Origin: Gentiana macrophylla
Taxonomy: Eukaryota > Streptophyta > Magnoliopsida > Gentianales > Gentianaceae
Assembly: GCA_026214975.1 (NCBI GenBank)
Contig: JAOBSW010000355.1
Span: 1-64,000 of the forward strand
Direction of reading: 5' to 3'
DNA length: 64,000 nt
The notes below the pieces were generated by a model. The model did not search any database. It saw only the letters and a list, made by a program, of their open reading frames with translations, and was not told where the DNA came from. Each line of letters begins with the position of its first letter. Position 1 is the first letter of the stretch. The position numbers and the translations under genes were made by a program. Of the stretch, positions 22,003-33,093 are shown piece after piece.

Positions 22003-22302
22003 TTAGTCGCAATTCGGCCCTTCAAGACGAAAAATTGAGACAACTCTATAACCGCTGAGGCTATCTATTATAGGGTTGAGGACAGGATCTTTAATGTAAG
22101 TACAAAAGAAAGGGTATTGCTGGGTGACCGCGGCACAATATTTTTTTGTAGGTGGGTTTAAGTGATCGATTGCATCTTGGCAAGGAGACAACCATATTGG
22201 ATTATAATCCATCGCAAAGATCTGTCGTAAGTCGGTCCTCGACAAACACCAGCATTGCCACCATAACAAGCAAAGTCAGTGCAACTGCAGAAATTTTCCC
22301 AT
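22003..22302 (-). pseudogene. nsLTP2 copy 3, frameshifted and cysteine-poor
   Basis: The ATG at 22302 is followed by a one-base loss (ATGGGAAAATTTC), shifting the signal peptide out of frame. The mature region then reads in one frame to 22003, but four of the eight cysteines are replaced: Cys1 by Tyr (MDYNP), one of the CC pair by Tyr (KKYC), Cys5 by Phe (PFFC) and Cys7 by Phe (SIFRL). The TATA region is also altered (ATTCATATA). This is the clearest pseudogene of the set: base substitutions, not only indels, remove the fold. Confidence 0.85.
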
Positions 22303-22659
22303 CTACGAGGTTTATCGATTGATCCGATTATTAGAGATGAGATGAGATGAATGGATGCAAATATTCATTGATGCTATCATTCATATAGGATATTAGTTGC
22401 CGACGTTTTTTTAAAGAGTTGATTGTGTTCGGTTAAAAATACAAAAGAACAAAAAAGTGGTCTATGTGTTAGTTTCTGCTTCACAACCTCCAATCAAGGT
22501 ACAGTCAATCGTGCATATGTATAAGGCCCCACTTAAAAGAAAAATAATAAAATCTACGATAAAAAGATCATGATTTTTGGTAATATATAAGGTGTATGTT
22601 TTAGTAATTTTAATTGTAGTAATTTTAATTCCCTATTTCTTTTTTCCTTTCTTGCCACT

Positions 22660-23090
22660 GCCTTTTTTAATTGTGTAGGAGGAGAAACTTGTAGACAAAA
22701 TTTTGAACCTATACAAGAAGATGAAGCCTGATACGCATTATATAGGATCAATTTCGTCCAATAAAGTATTAGACTTGGTTAATGTCGTCCCTTTTACCAA
22801 CAAACTGAATATTTCATTGGTCTATTTTGTTTCAACTTTTTGTAAATTTATATTGATTATTATTTCTTATTATAGTGACTTTTGGTTTCAAATTGTAACA
22901 CTATTTTTTAAATCAAATTTAGTATTTTAATTTGTTTAAATGAATGTTAACAATGTTTGTTAACTGATTAGATTATAATAAGGTGGTTTGGAAGAACATA
23001 ATTTTGAAAGATGACATATGAAAGACATGATGATATTTATAGTGATTTTTTGCACCCTCTTATGGTGATGCATGATCATGGCGGTGGAAG

Positions 23091-23095
<5 letters not shown>
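22660..23095 (+). pseudogene. Unrecognised exon-like remnant (unit 3)
   Basis: Same two blocks; the first reads RQNFEPIQEDEA before a stop. Confidence 0.35.

Positions 23096-23129
<34 letters not shown>
23095..23129. repeat. Poly-T tract (35 bases)
   Basis: Uninterrupted T run replacing the GACGTCTTTTT region found in other units. It could be homopolymer growth or an assembly artefact. Confidence 0.9.
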
Positions 23130-23201
23130 CACTTTTTAAATTTTTTTGGCATTATCTATTAGGAGTATGAATAATTATGGCAAGCCCTAACCAATCAAGA
23201 T

Positions 23202-23397
23202 AAATTGTGGGTGCAGATTTTAAGGCGTATATGGATCAATTTTTACATACTCCAAACCCACGAGCTCTTTTATCTAAAGGAACATATGCAATATTGCACT
23301 CCTTCGCAACTAAATTGGTGTGCATGATCAAGGAAATTTTATATGGCTACCGACCTCCACAGGTAAATTTACTGTAGAGTCAGCCTACTATGTGACA
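23202..23397 (+). pseudogene. LINE ORF2 C-terminal fragment (unit 4)
   Basis: Same fragment as in units 1 and 2, with more small indels. Confidence 0.65.
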
Positions 23398-23474
23398 TAG
23401 TTAATTGTAATTAATTATGTGATATATCCCAAAATAAATATATTTTGAAATACATCAACACAAAATACTCAACA
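23394..23474 (-). repeat. First ~81 bp of an inverted LTR (unit 4)
   Basis: Same truncation point (GACATAG) as in units 1, 2 and 5. Confidence 0.75.
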
Positions 23475-23762
23475 AGTTATTACACACTCTCCATTCAAGA
23501 TTTCGTCCGCTCTAGCTAGTCCCTAATTTGTGTCTTCCGAGATATATTCCGTTTGATCGGGGGGAAACCAAATTCAATTTCCAAACCAAAATAAAAAAAT
23601 AAAAGAGAGTAAAGAGAACAACATAACTCAACTAGTAAATTATAACATTCATTATCAATAGTGAAGTTAATTAGCGTAAATTTCATTCATACTATATTCT
23701 TATATTTTCAAACATAATTAATTGGTCTAATTAATTAACCAATTATCGCAGGATTTAACATT

Positions 23763-24070
23763 TTAGTCGCAATTTGTCCATTCAAGACTTACAAATTGAG
23801 ACAACTCGTTAACCGCCGAGGCTATCTATTATGGTGGTCGAGGACATGATCTTTAATGTAAGTACATAAAAGGTATTGTCGGGTGACCGTGGCACACCAT
23901 TTTTTTGTAGGTGGGTTTAAGTGATCGATTCCATCTTGGCAAGGAGACAACCACATTGGATTACAATCCATCGCCGCAAAGATCGGTTAGCAGAAGTCGG
24001 TCCTCGACAAACACCAAAGATTGCCACCATAACAACCAAATTCAAAGGCAATTGCGTAAATTTTGGCCAT
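23763..24070 (-). pseudogene. nsLTP2 copy 4, frameshifted, promoter deleted
   Basis: Starts MAKIYAIAF, then shifts frame and stops within the signal peptide region (about 24015). The mature domain is recognisable by nucleotide similarity, with several indels (for example GGGTATTGCTGGG of copy 2 is GGTATTGTCGGG here). The promoter is gone because of the deletion at 24138. Confidence 0.8.
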
Positions 24071-24137
24071 CTACGAAGTTTTATCGATTGATCCCATTAT
24101 TAGAGATGAGATGAGATGAATGGATGCAAATCTTCAT

Positions 24138-24580
24138 TAATTGTGTAGGAGGAGAAACTTTTAGACAAAATTTTGAACCTATACAAGAAGATGAAGCCTG
24201 ACACGCATTACATAGGATCTGCTTTTGCCTAATAAAGTCTTAGACTTAGTTAATGAAAAAGGTCGTTCCTTTGACCAACAAACTCGAATATTTTGTTGGT
24301 CTCTTTTGTTTCAACTTTTCGTAAATTTATATTGATTATTATTTCTAATTATAGTGACTTTTGGTTTCAAATTATAACACTATTGTTTAAATCAAACTTA
24401 GTATTTTAATTTGTTTAATTGAATGTTAACATTGTTTGTTAACTGATTAGATTATAATAAGGTGGTTTGGAAGAACATAATTTTGAAAGATGACATATGA
24501 AAAACATGATGATATTTATAGTGATGTTTTGCACCCTCTTATGGTGATGCATGATCATGGCGGTGGAAGTCCTGACGTCT
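24138..24580 (+). pseudogene. Unrecognised exon-like remnant (unit 4)
   Basis: Begins at AATTGTGTAGGAGGAG directly after the nsLTP2 leader; the same two blocks follow. Confidence 0.35.
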
Positions 24581-24650
24581 TTTTTCATTTTTTTTTGGCA
24601 TTATCTATTAGAAGAATAAATAATTATGGCAAGTCCTAACCAATCAAGAT

Positions 24651-24850
24651 AAATTGTGGGTTCAGATTTTAAGCCAGAAGTATGGATCAACTTTGGACGT
24701 ACCCAAACCCACGAGCTATTTTATCTCATGGCACATATGAAATTTTGTGGACTCCCTTCGCAACGAAATTGGTGTGCGTGATCAAGGAAATTTTATATGG
24801 CTACCGACCACCACCGGCAAATTTACAGTAAAGTCGGCATACTTTGTGAC
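24651..24850 (+). pseudogene. LINE ORF2 C-terminal fragment (unit 5)
   Basis: Nearly identical to the unit 2 fragment. Confidence 0.7.
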
Positions 24851-24929
24851 ATAGTTAATTGTAAATTAATTATGTGATATATCCCAAAATAAATATATTT
24901 TGAAATACATCAACAAAAAATACTCAACA
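24848..24929 (-). repeat. First ~82 bp of an inverted LTR (unit 5)
   Basis: Same piece and end point as unit 2. Confidence 0.8.
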
Positions 24930-25225
24930 AGTTATTACATACTCCCCATTCAAGATTTTGCGTCCGCCTCTAGCTAGTCCCGAATTTGTGTCTTCCGAGT
25001 TATATGCTGTTTGTTCGGGGGGAAACCAAATTCAATTTCCAAACCAAAATAAAAAAAATAAAAGAGAGTAAAGAGAACAACATAACTCAACTAGTAAATT
25101 ATAACATTCATGATCAATAGTTTGAAGTTAATTAGCAGAAATTTCATTCATGCTATATTCTTATATTTTCTCAAACTTAATTAATTGGTCTAATTAATTA
25201 ACGAATTACAGCAGGGATTTAACAC

Positions 25226-25524
25226 TTAGCAATTCGGCCATTCAAGATGACAAATTGAGACAACTCTATAACCCCCGAGGCTATCTATTATAGGGTTGAG
25301 TATGTGATCTTTAATGTAAGTACATAAGCAAGCGGTATTGTCGGGTGACCGCGCACAACATTTTTTTGTTGGTGGGTTTAAGTGATCGATTGCATCTTGG
25401 CAAGAGACAACCACATTGGATTACAATCCACCGCAAAGATCGGTCGTAAGTCGGTCTCTCGACAAACAACAAAGATTGCCACCATAACAACCAAAGTCGC
25501 TGCAATTGCAGAAATTTTCGCCAT
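25226..25524 (-). pseudogene. nsLTP2 copy 5, frameshifted (possibly an artefact)
   Basis: The signal peptide opens MAKISAIAATLVVMVAIFVV, then a small indel changes frame. The start of the mature domain is present (VDCNPMWL), but a missing G in GCAAGAGAC (GCAAGGAGAC in copy 2) shifts frame again. A later stretch between CC and CLC is shifted and restored (TGTCGGG against TGCTGGG). All eight cysteine codons are still present across frames (CQDAIDHLNPPTKKCC at 25372-25410; ICHLEWPNC at the end), and the TATA box is intact (25600-25609). With only a few one-base differences, all in contexts that look error-prone here, the real gene could be intact. Confidence 0.7.
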
Positions 25525-25599
25525 CTACGAGTTTTATCGATTGATCCGATTATTAGAGATGAGATGAGATGAATGGATGCAAATCTTCATTGATGCTAT

Positions 25600-25609
25600 C
25601 ATTTATATA
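25600..25609 (-). promoter_or_regulatory. TATA box of nsLTP2 copy 5
   Basis: TATATAAATG on the minus strand, same distance from the ATG as in copy 2. Confidence 0.55.
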
Positions 25610-25884
25610 GGATATTAGTTGCTGACTTTTTTTTAAAGAGTTGACTGTGTTCGGTTAAAAATACAAAAAAAAACAAAAAAGATGTCTATGTGTTAGTTTC
25701 GTTTCACTACCTCCAAATCAAGGTACAGGTCAACCAAGCATATCTATAAGGCCCCACGAAAAAGAAAAATAATAAAATCTACGATGAAAAGATCATGATT
25801 TTTGGTAATATAGATGGTGTATGTTTTAGTAATTTTAATTGTAGTAATTTTAATTCCTTATTTCTTTTTTCCTTTCTAGCCACT

Positions 25885-26330
25885 GCATTTTTTAATTGTG
25901 TAGGAGGAGAAACTTTTAGACAAAATTTTGAACCTATACAAGAAGATGAAGCTCAAACGCATTAAATAGGATCAATTTCGTCCATTAAAGTCTTAGACTT
26001 AGTTAATGAAAAAGGTCATCCCTTTGGCCATCAAACTGAATATTTCATTGGTCTCTTTTGTTTCAACGTTTCATAAATTTATATTGATTATTATTTCTTA
26101 TTATAGTGACTTTTTGTTTCAAATTGTAACACTATTGTTTAAATAAAACTTAGTATTTTAATTTGTTTAAATGAATGTTAACATTGTTTGTTAACTGATT
26201 AGATTATAATAAGGGGGTTTGGAAGAACATAATTTTGAAAGATGACATATGAAAGACATGATGATATTTATGGTGATGTTTTGCACCCTCTTATGGTGAT
26301 GCATGATTATGGCGCTGGAAGTCCTGGACG
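25885..26330 (+). pseudogene. Unrecognised exon-like remnant (unit 5)
   Basis: Same two blocks as unit 2, interrupted in the first. Confidence 0.35.
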
Positions 26331-26455
26331 CTTTTTTTTATTTTAATTAATTTTTTTGTTTGGCAATATCTATTAGAGAATAAATAATTATGGCAAGTCC
26401 TAAGCAATCAATATAAATTATGGGTGCAGATTTTATGGCGTATATGGATCAAGTG

Positions 26456-27009
26456 ACTATGTTCACCGGGCAAATTCTTGCTTGATCTTGTGTTTGTTGA
26501 ATCTGTGTTTTATTAAGTGATCTCGAGCTTAATTTTATTTATGCATTACATCGTGATAATTACACTTGTCCGTGAGTTTGGTAGTTTGCAAGGCTACTCA
26601 AACCGCTACGCCAAGATTATTTCTCGTTAAGTTCTACTTTTGGGCCATGTTTCAAAACCATCTCAAGCAACCTTTCATATTCTTTCGCTCTAAAACTCCT
26701 AAATACCTTAAAAGTTTTAACTCATAAACTTTTACACACACTACTTTACCTTTTCACATTGTCACACAACAGTCCCATCTTTCTGAAATTCACTGTCATT
26801 TTTTATTCTGTTTGGACTAATACATCGTTTACCATCTGCATTGTGCATTGAATCACTACATTCACCTTATACACAATTTTTTTTCTTAGTTCTTTATGGC
26901 GTCTACTTTGTACACTTATGATCCTACAAAAGAAGTAGTGTTTGGTCAAAGACAACCTTTCTTCGATGGAACAAGGTTTGTTGTGTGGAAGAGTAAAATG
27001 AAGTCTTTT
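26456..27009 (+). pseudogene. Copia-like leader and gag start, block B copy
   Basis: ATG at 26896; the frame is open through the motif: MASTLYTYDPTKEVVFGQRQ, then FFDGTRFVVWKSKMKSF. The stop seen in block A is absent. As in block A it passes into LTR sequence at TCTTGGAAGG, so only the first ~38 gag codons exist. The open frame continues out to 27162 through LTR sequence by chance. Confidence 0.6.
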
Positions 27010-27278
27010 TCTTGGAAGGTTAGACCCGAATTTTATCGGAAGGATTCGAGACGAGAATTTCCTTCCATCGGGAGTTGCTTGGATCACACGTGCGGAAGAT
27101 CGTGGTGCTCTTCACACCATCTTTCATTCTTCATATTATGGGTTCTTCTACTTGGATTTTGAGATCCAAGAGGTATAATCTACAACCCCCTTGTAGATGT
27201 AGATCTAGTTATTTTATTACGTGTAATTTATAGATCTAGATCCTTAAATCGCTTCCGTTGCTGATGATATTACTAACA
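27010..27278 (+). repeat. LARD-like element 5' LTR remnant (R/U5), block B
   Basis: Matches the end of the 3' LTR (34624-34887) and ends CTAACA before the PBS. Confidence 0.75.
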
Positions 27279-27279
27279 G

Positions 27280-27288
27280 TGGTATCAT
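27280..27288 (+). other. Primer binding site
   Basis: TGGTATCAT, an initiator-Met tRNA type site with one change from the block A copy. Confidence 0.6.
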
Positions 27289-30200
27289 TCGCCTGGTGAT
27301 CTATATTTATACATATAAAATATTAGATCTAGGAGTGGTAAACATGTAGATTTTTTGTCCCAAATTTTTTTATAGAGGCCGATGCATGTTTAATATTTTT
27401 TATGTTGCGATTGTTGTGGTTTGAAGAGATGGATTGGGGTTGATATTGTTTACCCGTAGATCTATTTTGTAGATCTTTTGATTAGTATCACTTGAGCAGA
27501 TGTGACATGTAATTTATTTTTTATGCAACTCAAAATTGTAAAGATGGCTCCTTTGTAATTTTAATTTTGATCCGGTTCGGCATTTATAAGATGATGATGT
27601 TGAAGATCGCGATATTGAAAATCATCAAGAATGTAAAACGGGAGTAGGCCGATTGTTTTAATTATTTTTTTTCCGGCAATTTTTTTTTGCGCCAACAATA
27701 TTTGGTTGCATGACCTATGCATGCGGCTAGGTCATTTAATTAGGTCACGGCAGCTTAAATTTTTTTTTAATTTGAATCTCTTTAGCCGAAAAGTTTGACT
27801 TAAAAAAATTTTAAAAAAAAATTGAATAAATCAATATGTTTTCTCTTTTTTTGGATCTGCCGTGGATAACAAAAAAAAATTATAATTTTTATAAAACAAG
27901 TTTGTAATATAAATATATTTTAATATATTGGTATATTACGGCCTCCTCTCTCGTCGTTCGCATGTGTTCACAAGATCGATCAAACTTTGAAGATCCTGAA
28001 GTTTCAAGATCAAGATTTGAAGATCAAGACTTGAAGACATAGATTTAGTTTTACTTTTCCTTAGAAAATAGGTTAGTCGGGGTACCAACGATCCATCTCG
28101 GTGTTTAAATTTTCCGCACTTATTTTTTATGTGTTTGATCATAAAATGTATATAAATCGGAATCTCGGTGTTTAAATGACATGCATCATATCATAAATCC
28201 ACTCCATGCATACATGTAGAATTTTAATTTTGGTAATTAAAATAGGCATGTATATTAAACTCGCATAATTAGTTGAAATTTAATTAATACGTGGTAATTA
28301 ATTAATTTAGTAACTAATTAAAGATCCGAGGACAAAGTTATGAAATCGTTAAGTTTTTCGTGTGTGTTCTTGTTGAACCGCCTTAAAAGCACAAACGAGA
28401 TCACGCTTTCGATTCAGAGTGTCTACTTAGATTGAATGATGGTAAAAGAACAATAAATTTTGGATAAAAACGGTTCGTGATATAGGTTGGGTGGTCAATC
28501 GAGCTTCGCCAACCGATCGAACCCTCCTAGTGTGATGTATGCACGGGTTCCGCAAGACTAAGCTACACCGGCGAGCGGAGGGTGATTCCTTCTTATCTCC
28601 ACGGGTCTCTCTTGACCCGACTTGCTCGATCGTCACATATGTTCCAACGAATAGGACGGGTAGGCTTGCCTAAGTTACCGACACCATTCGGAATCCTTGA
28701 TTTAATGTGCTTTATGTTAACATAAAAATACGTGGTTAGTTAATCCACCACCACTTCCAAAATATTGAGGGAGCGGGGAGGCGACAACCAACCCCACGGG
28801 CTCTACTATAGATACAAGTAAGTGAGAGAAGGGTGACTCCACGCGGCGCTTTGATTTCGCCTCTCACGGGTGGTGTTCACCCCTATCAACATTCATGGCT
28901 TGGTTTCCAAAGGATAGGATTTCCGGTACTCGCCGGGTCACCGACTATCCTACGACGGCACACTCGGGGCATCAAGAAAAGATCCGATATAGTAGGTCAC
29001 ACTCATCAAGGGTATTCTTGATAATACCTAGGCTAAAAAGGAAGGTAGTCAATGAATAAAGGGATGTTCGATTCTCGTGGATGTTTGATTCTAACAAGTT
29101 ATTCATTGATGAGATTGTCTCGATTTAACCATCATCTCTTTGACCTACCCTACGGCAAAGATCGAGATGCGAGGTTAAACCTTAGAATGGTATAGTAGAC
29201 TCAATTTTAGTTTACAATTCCTAAAATAAACTTATATAGTAGTGTTAAACTTGAATTAATATATGTCATTTTATTTACAAGATTATATCCCTTACTAAAT
29301 TGCTTAAAAATTAATAATTGACTAGTAATCGACTTTGTTAAAAATGGAAAGTAATTCAGTAGGCGTTGAACTAGTTAATCGATAATGCAATTATTTTTCG
29401 AAAGAGATACTTTTCTTAATCCTTTTAAAACCGTGAGTGACATATGTGTATGTCACTAAGTGTCATTCGTGTCAAACGGAAGACAAACTTAGTTTGATCA
29501 AAGGTGATTTTGACTTTGAAATTCTTCTAGTGAATTTTGAGTGTGTAGTGATTACACGAGTAATTTTCTAATTGAAAATCGAAAATCATGAAGTGTTACT
29601 AGTTGGACGATATTTGGAATCGATGAACTAGTGGGAGCATTATGATTTGTTGTTTTTCTAGAACATTAGAAAAGTGTAATCGACTACACACGAATCGTTC
29701 TAATTGAAAACCGAAAGTCATGAAATGTCGCTTAGTTGGGCGATATTTGGAATCGATGAACTAGTGGGAGTTCTATGATTTTTTGTTTTTCCAAAACATT
29801 GAACTATGTACAAAAGATTTTCTAATCGAAAAATCGGAAAATCATAAAATAAAGCATTGCTCGTTAGATAGACAAGATTTGGAACCGATAAACTAGTGGG
29901 AGCTTTAATGTTATGATTTGTTGTTTTTTCCGTATATTAGAAAATCTGAGAAGTCCCGACGAGTAACACTCGAAATAGACATCCCACGGTTCAAGAGTAG
30001 TGTCTACTCACACGAACCGCTGGTTCAAGACTGTTTCCATTCACGGAAAGAATGGGAGAATATGTCTAAAAGTGTTAGTCATCTAAACTGAGAAAACTTT
30101 AAGGCTGAACCGAAAATTAATTAACTTAAAATCATAGGATAAGGACAGTGATTTTGAATCACCAACCTATGAATCCTTGGCGATTTTCTCGAGCTAAGTT

Positions 30201-33093
30201 CTTTGGAAGAACAAGGTAGCGGTGCATTTAACGATTAAAAGAGTAAACAACGGGCAGTTAATTTTAGCTAGAATAGTGGGATTGATATAAGGAAATGAAT
30301 CTCGGATTCAATCATTGGATATCGCAGAAAAATTATTTTCTGTTTAAGATTCGTTGGAACGAAAGGATTTATCTTCTATTCGATAATTTGTTTGTCGTAT
30401 AGAAAGTGAATATACCATTTGTAGTATGAATCCAAGTCTCGGACTTTTTGTTTGATAAAGTCAAAACCACTTACAACTGCTGAAATATGTATATAAAACA
30501 CATCTTAAGAACTATTAAAAGCAATTAGTTTCTATATTTAGATGAACGCTTCTTCATAGTCCATAGTTAGTGCATAGTCCTTAAAAGACAAGACCTGAAG
30601 ACTAGCTCAGGGTGATTCCTTTCTCCCAGTCTGGTTATATTGTCTCAAAGGTTCAATGACTAAGCTTCCTTTCAATCGGGAAAGGAAAATGGTTATAAAG
30701 AAGTAACACTGCTTGTTCATGATGACCTTCGGAGTCTTATGAAAAAAATACAAGCTAGTGTGAGCTTATGAGTAGTGACTTCTAGTCTGACAACTACTCA
30801 AACACTCCGGTAAGTTTATCCAAAATATTCTAAGGTGTCTCTCGATTTTGTCGGAGATGGAGTATTCTATACTCGTAAATGGGCCATCACCTAGTCCTAG
30901 TGGACTCGATGCTCGGCTCGCCTCATAGTGAAATGCTTTACCAAGGAGAAACCGCTGAATTGCTTTACATAGTTTTAGATGTGCTACAATACACGCTTAA
31001 CTCAATAAAGATATTAGAAGCTAAATAACGGTCTACATTGAAATGTAAGACCGAGAAGTCTACCTAGAATATGCTTTGGAATTTACGGATAAGGTGTGGA
31101 TTCGGGTCACCCCACTTCCATAAATATAAGCATTTAGCACACGGTGCTTGAAGGTAAGACTGGGAATTTCACGCATACGTTCGATTAATGACCATTCGGG
31201 ATATATCTTTTAACCTATTGTGTATAAAGGTTAGATTCTTGAAATCGGGAAGGGACAGTTATATTGTTGCATCCTTTTCGATAGAGTCCATAAACAAAAG
31301 AAACCTTGAACCTTGAAAGTATGTTTACTCAAGGTAGTTACTAACTCGATTAAAATCGCACTCACATCCAACATCGCTTGTTGGTGATAACACAAAATAC
31401 TACTAAACTAGATCGTACTTTGATCCACCCAAAGAAGTATCGGGAGTATGGTTTATCCATTACCCATTACGGGTCTCATGGACTTTGTAGTGTGAGGATC
31501 GATTGATGACCTATGGCTCTTTTGTGAGCAAAGATAGATTCTCGATAATAGAGGTTGGTTTAATAGCCATAACCCTCGTGAATGGAGTTTCAGACTCAGC
31601 CTGCTCATACTTGTAGAACCACCGAAAGGCCTCAAGCCCGGGTGGGAGTAATTGATCTACACGGAAAAGAGTAGAATGAATAGGAAAGTTTATCTTTCAG
31701 AGCAAAGCGTGAGAGGTCTAGGGTAATTCCCAAGAAGTAGAGAGTTAATCGACCTTGACTCTCTTACCACTTAGTTTTGCATGATTTCGCTCAAAATCGT
31801 AAAAATAGGGTGATTCCTCGAGACTTTCTTGCCAAACAAACGGAGTCCTGGATTCATTCAAAATGTATGGTATTGCCTTTATGAACTTATGACAGATGAT
31901 CGCAAGGCTTATGTCCTTTGTGGATAAAAAGCAAACCTCTCGGACATTGGAAGTCATATATTTCTACAATATGTGGATTTGACCGTAATATTGATAAGTC
32001 TTTTTGTAGACTGGATATCAATTTTAGTACAAGAGTGAATATATACATATATTAAGTTTGTTGTGAAGGATAACACTGCACCAGTTGGAATCAACATGGG
32101 TGTGTTATCTGAAGTCAGAATCTAACAATGCCACAATTCTCTGCATCAGAGATTTGGACAACATACTAAAGAGTTTGACTCGGTCGAATTCATTAGAATC
32201 AGTCACTGGTTTCCCATCCATCTTATTGGTTAAGATGATGCATCTGTGTATGAAACATTCAACGAGGAAGTTCTACCATATGCCTCAGGAATGACTCTCT
32301 AAATCTTCGGATCAAGAGAAATGGGATAGATTCTCTTTCTAGTAAGAGATGGTCAGGTTATTGAACGTCAACTTTGATCGAATCTTAGATTCGGCGGTTA
32401 GCAAAGCAAGTTTAGTATGTCATTTAGTATTTTGGGAGAATGAGGAATAATATGCGGACATATTCATGTGTGAACTTGGATATGTGTGATACACTGATTT
32501 TGACTTTAAGTCAGATTGAGGATGATCGTTAAGTCGATCTCGGCTCACTGCTTACTCTTGTGTTGAAGCTTATTGCTTGAGGAATCCAAAGAATGCCAAC
32601 TCGACTTTAACTAGTTGGGTGATTAGCTGCTTTTGTAGTAGCTGTAGAGAGGCGATATAGCTTAAGGATTTCCTTTTCATATCCGGGAGTGATTCTAGAT
32701 ATGGAAGCCGATACCACATCATTGTGCAAATGATGGCGGGTAGCTTATAAGGTTTTTCAAATCACTCAGAGGTCAAAAGCATATTGGTAAAGTACCACAT
32801 GATTAGATGGACCGGTAATGTTTCGATTCTACGGATCGCCCTCGAGCCGATAACCCGACTAATCATTAAACCCATGATATTTAGATGTAGGTACTCCCAA
32901 GTCATTGACCTATCCTACGATGGCACACTCGGAGTTTACTTTGTCATCAACAATGGTTATGATATGCTTAATGGGTACTAGAATACGGATGGGTCTCCAT
33001 TGCTTTAGAGCAAGTGGGAGTGATAGTTTGTCGATTTTAAATAATAGGTGTGCTCTAAAACAATTTATCACATGCTTTCTGCAAGTGGGAGAT
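27289..33093 (+). mobile_element. LARD-like element interior, block B copy
   Basis: About 5.8 kb between PBS and polypurine tract with no convincing protein-coding region. 27289-30702 parallels block A; 30703-33093 exists only here. It contains ~135-bp tandem repeats (29530-29945) and three copies of a CTATCCTACGACGGCACACT-like motif (about 28945, 29150 diverged, and 32910). It ends GCAAGTGGGAGAT, a polypurine tract, right before the LTR. An element of this kind would rely on proteins made by a related autonomous element. Confidence 0.75.
29530..29945. repeat. ~135-bp tandem repeat, 3 units (block B)
   Basis: Counterpart of 9060-9470. Cores are at about 29604, 29738 and 29870, with more indels than block A. 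Confidence 0.7.

Larger units (their letters stand above)
21705..23195. repeat. nsLTP2 repeat unit 3
   Basis: Same unit, but its left part is the long inverted LTR instead of the LINE fragment. It ends with a 35-base poly-T (23095-23129) where other units have short T tracts. Confidence 0.85.
23196..24644. repeat. nsLTP2 repeat unit 4 (shortened)
   Basis: About 1.45 kb. An internal deletion at about 24138 joins the nsLTP2 leader directly to the exon-like remnant, removing the TATA box and the spacer. Confidence 0.85.
24645..26410. repeat. nsLTP2 repeat unit 5
   Basis: Full-length composite unit, most similar to unit 2. It is followed by the same truncated unit start (to about 26455) and the same switch to copia-like DNA. 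Confidence 0.9.

Noticed and set aside
26896..27162. 88-codon ORF as a host gene
   Set aside because: Its first part is copia gag and the rest is LTR U5 sequence read by chance; the same fusion occurs in block A.
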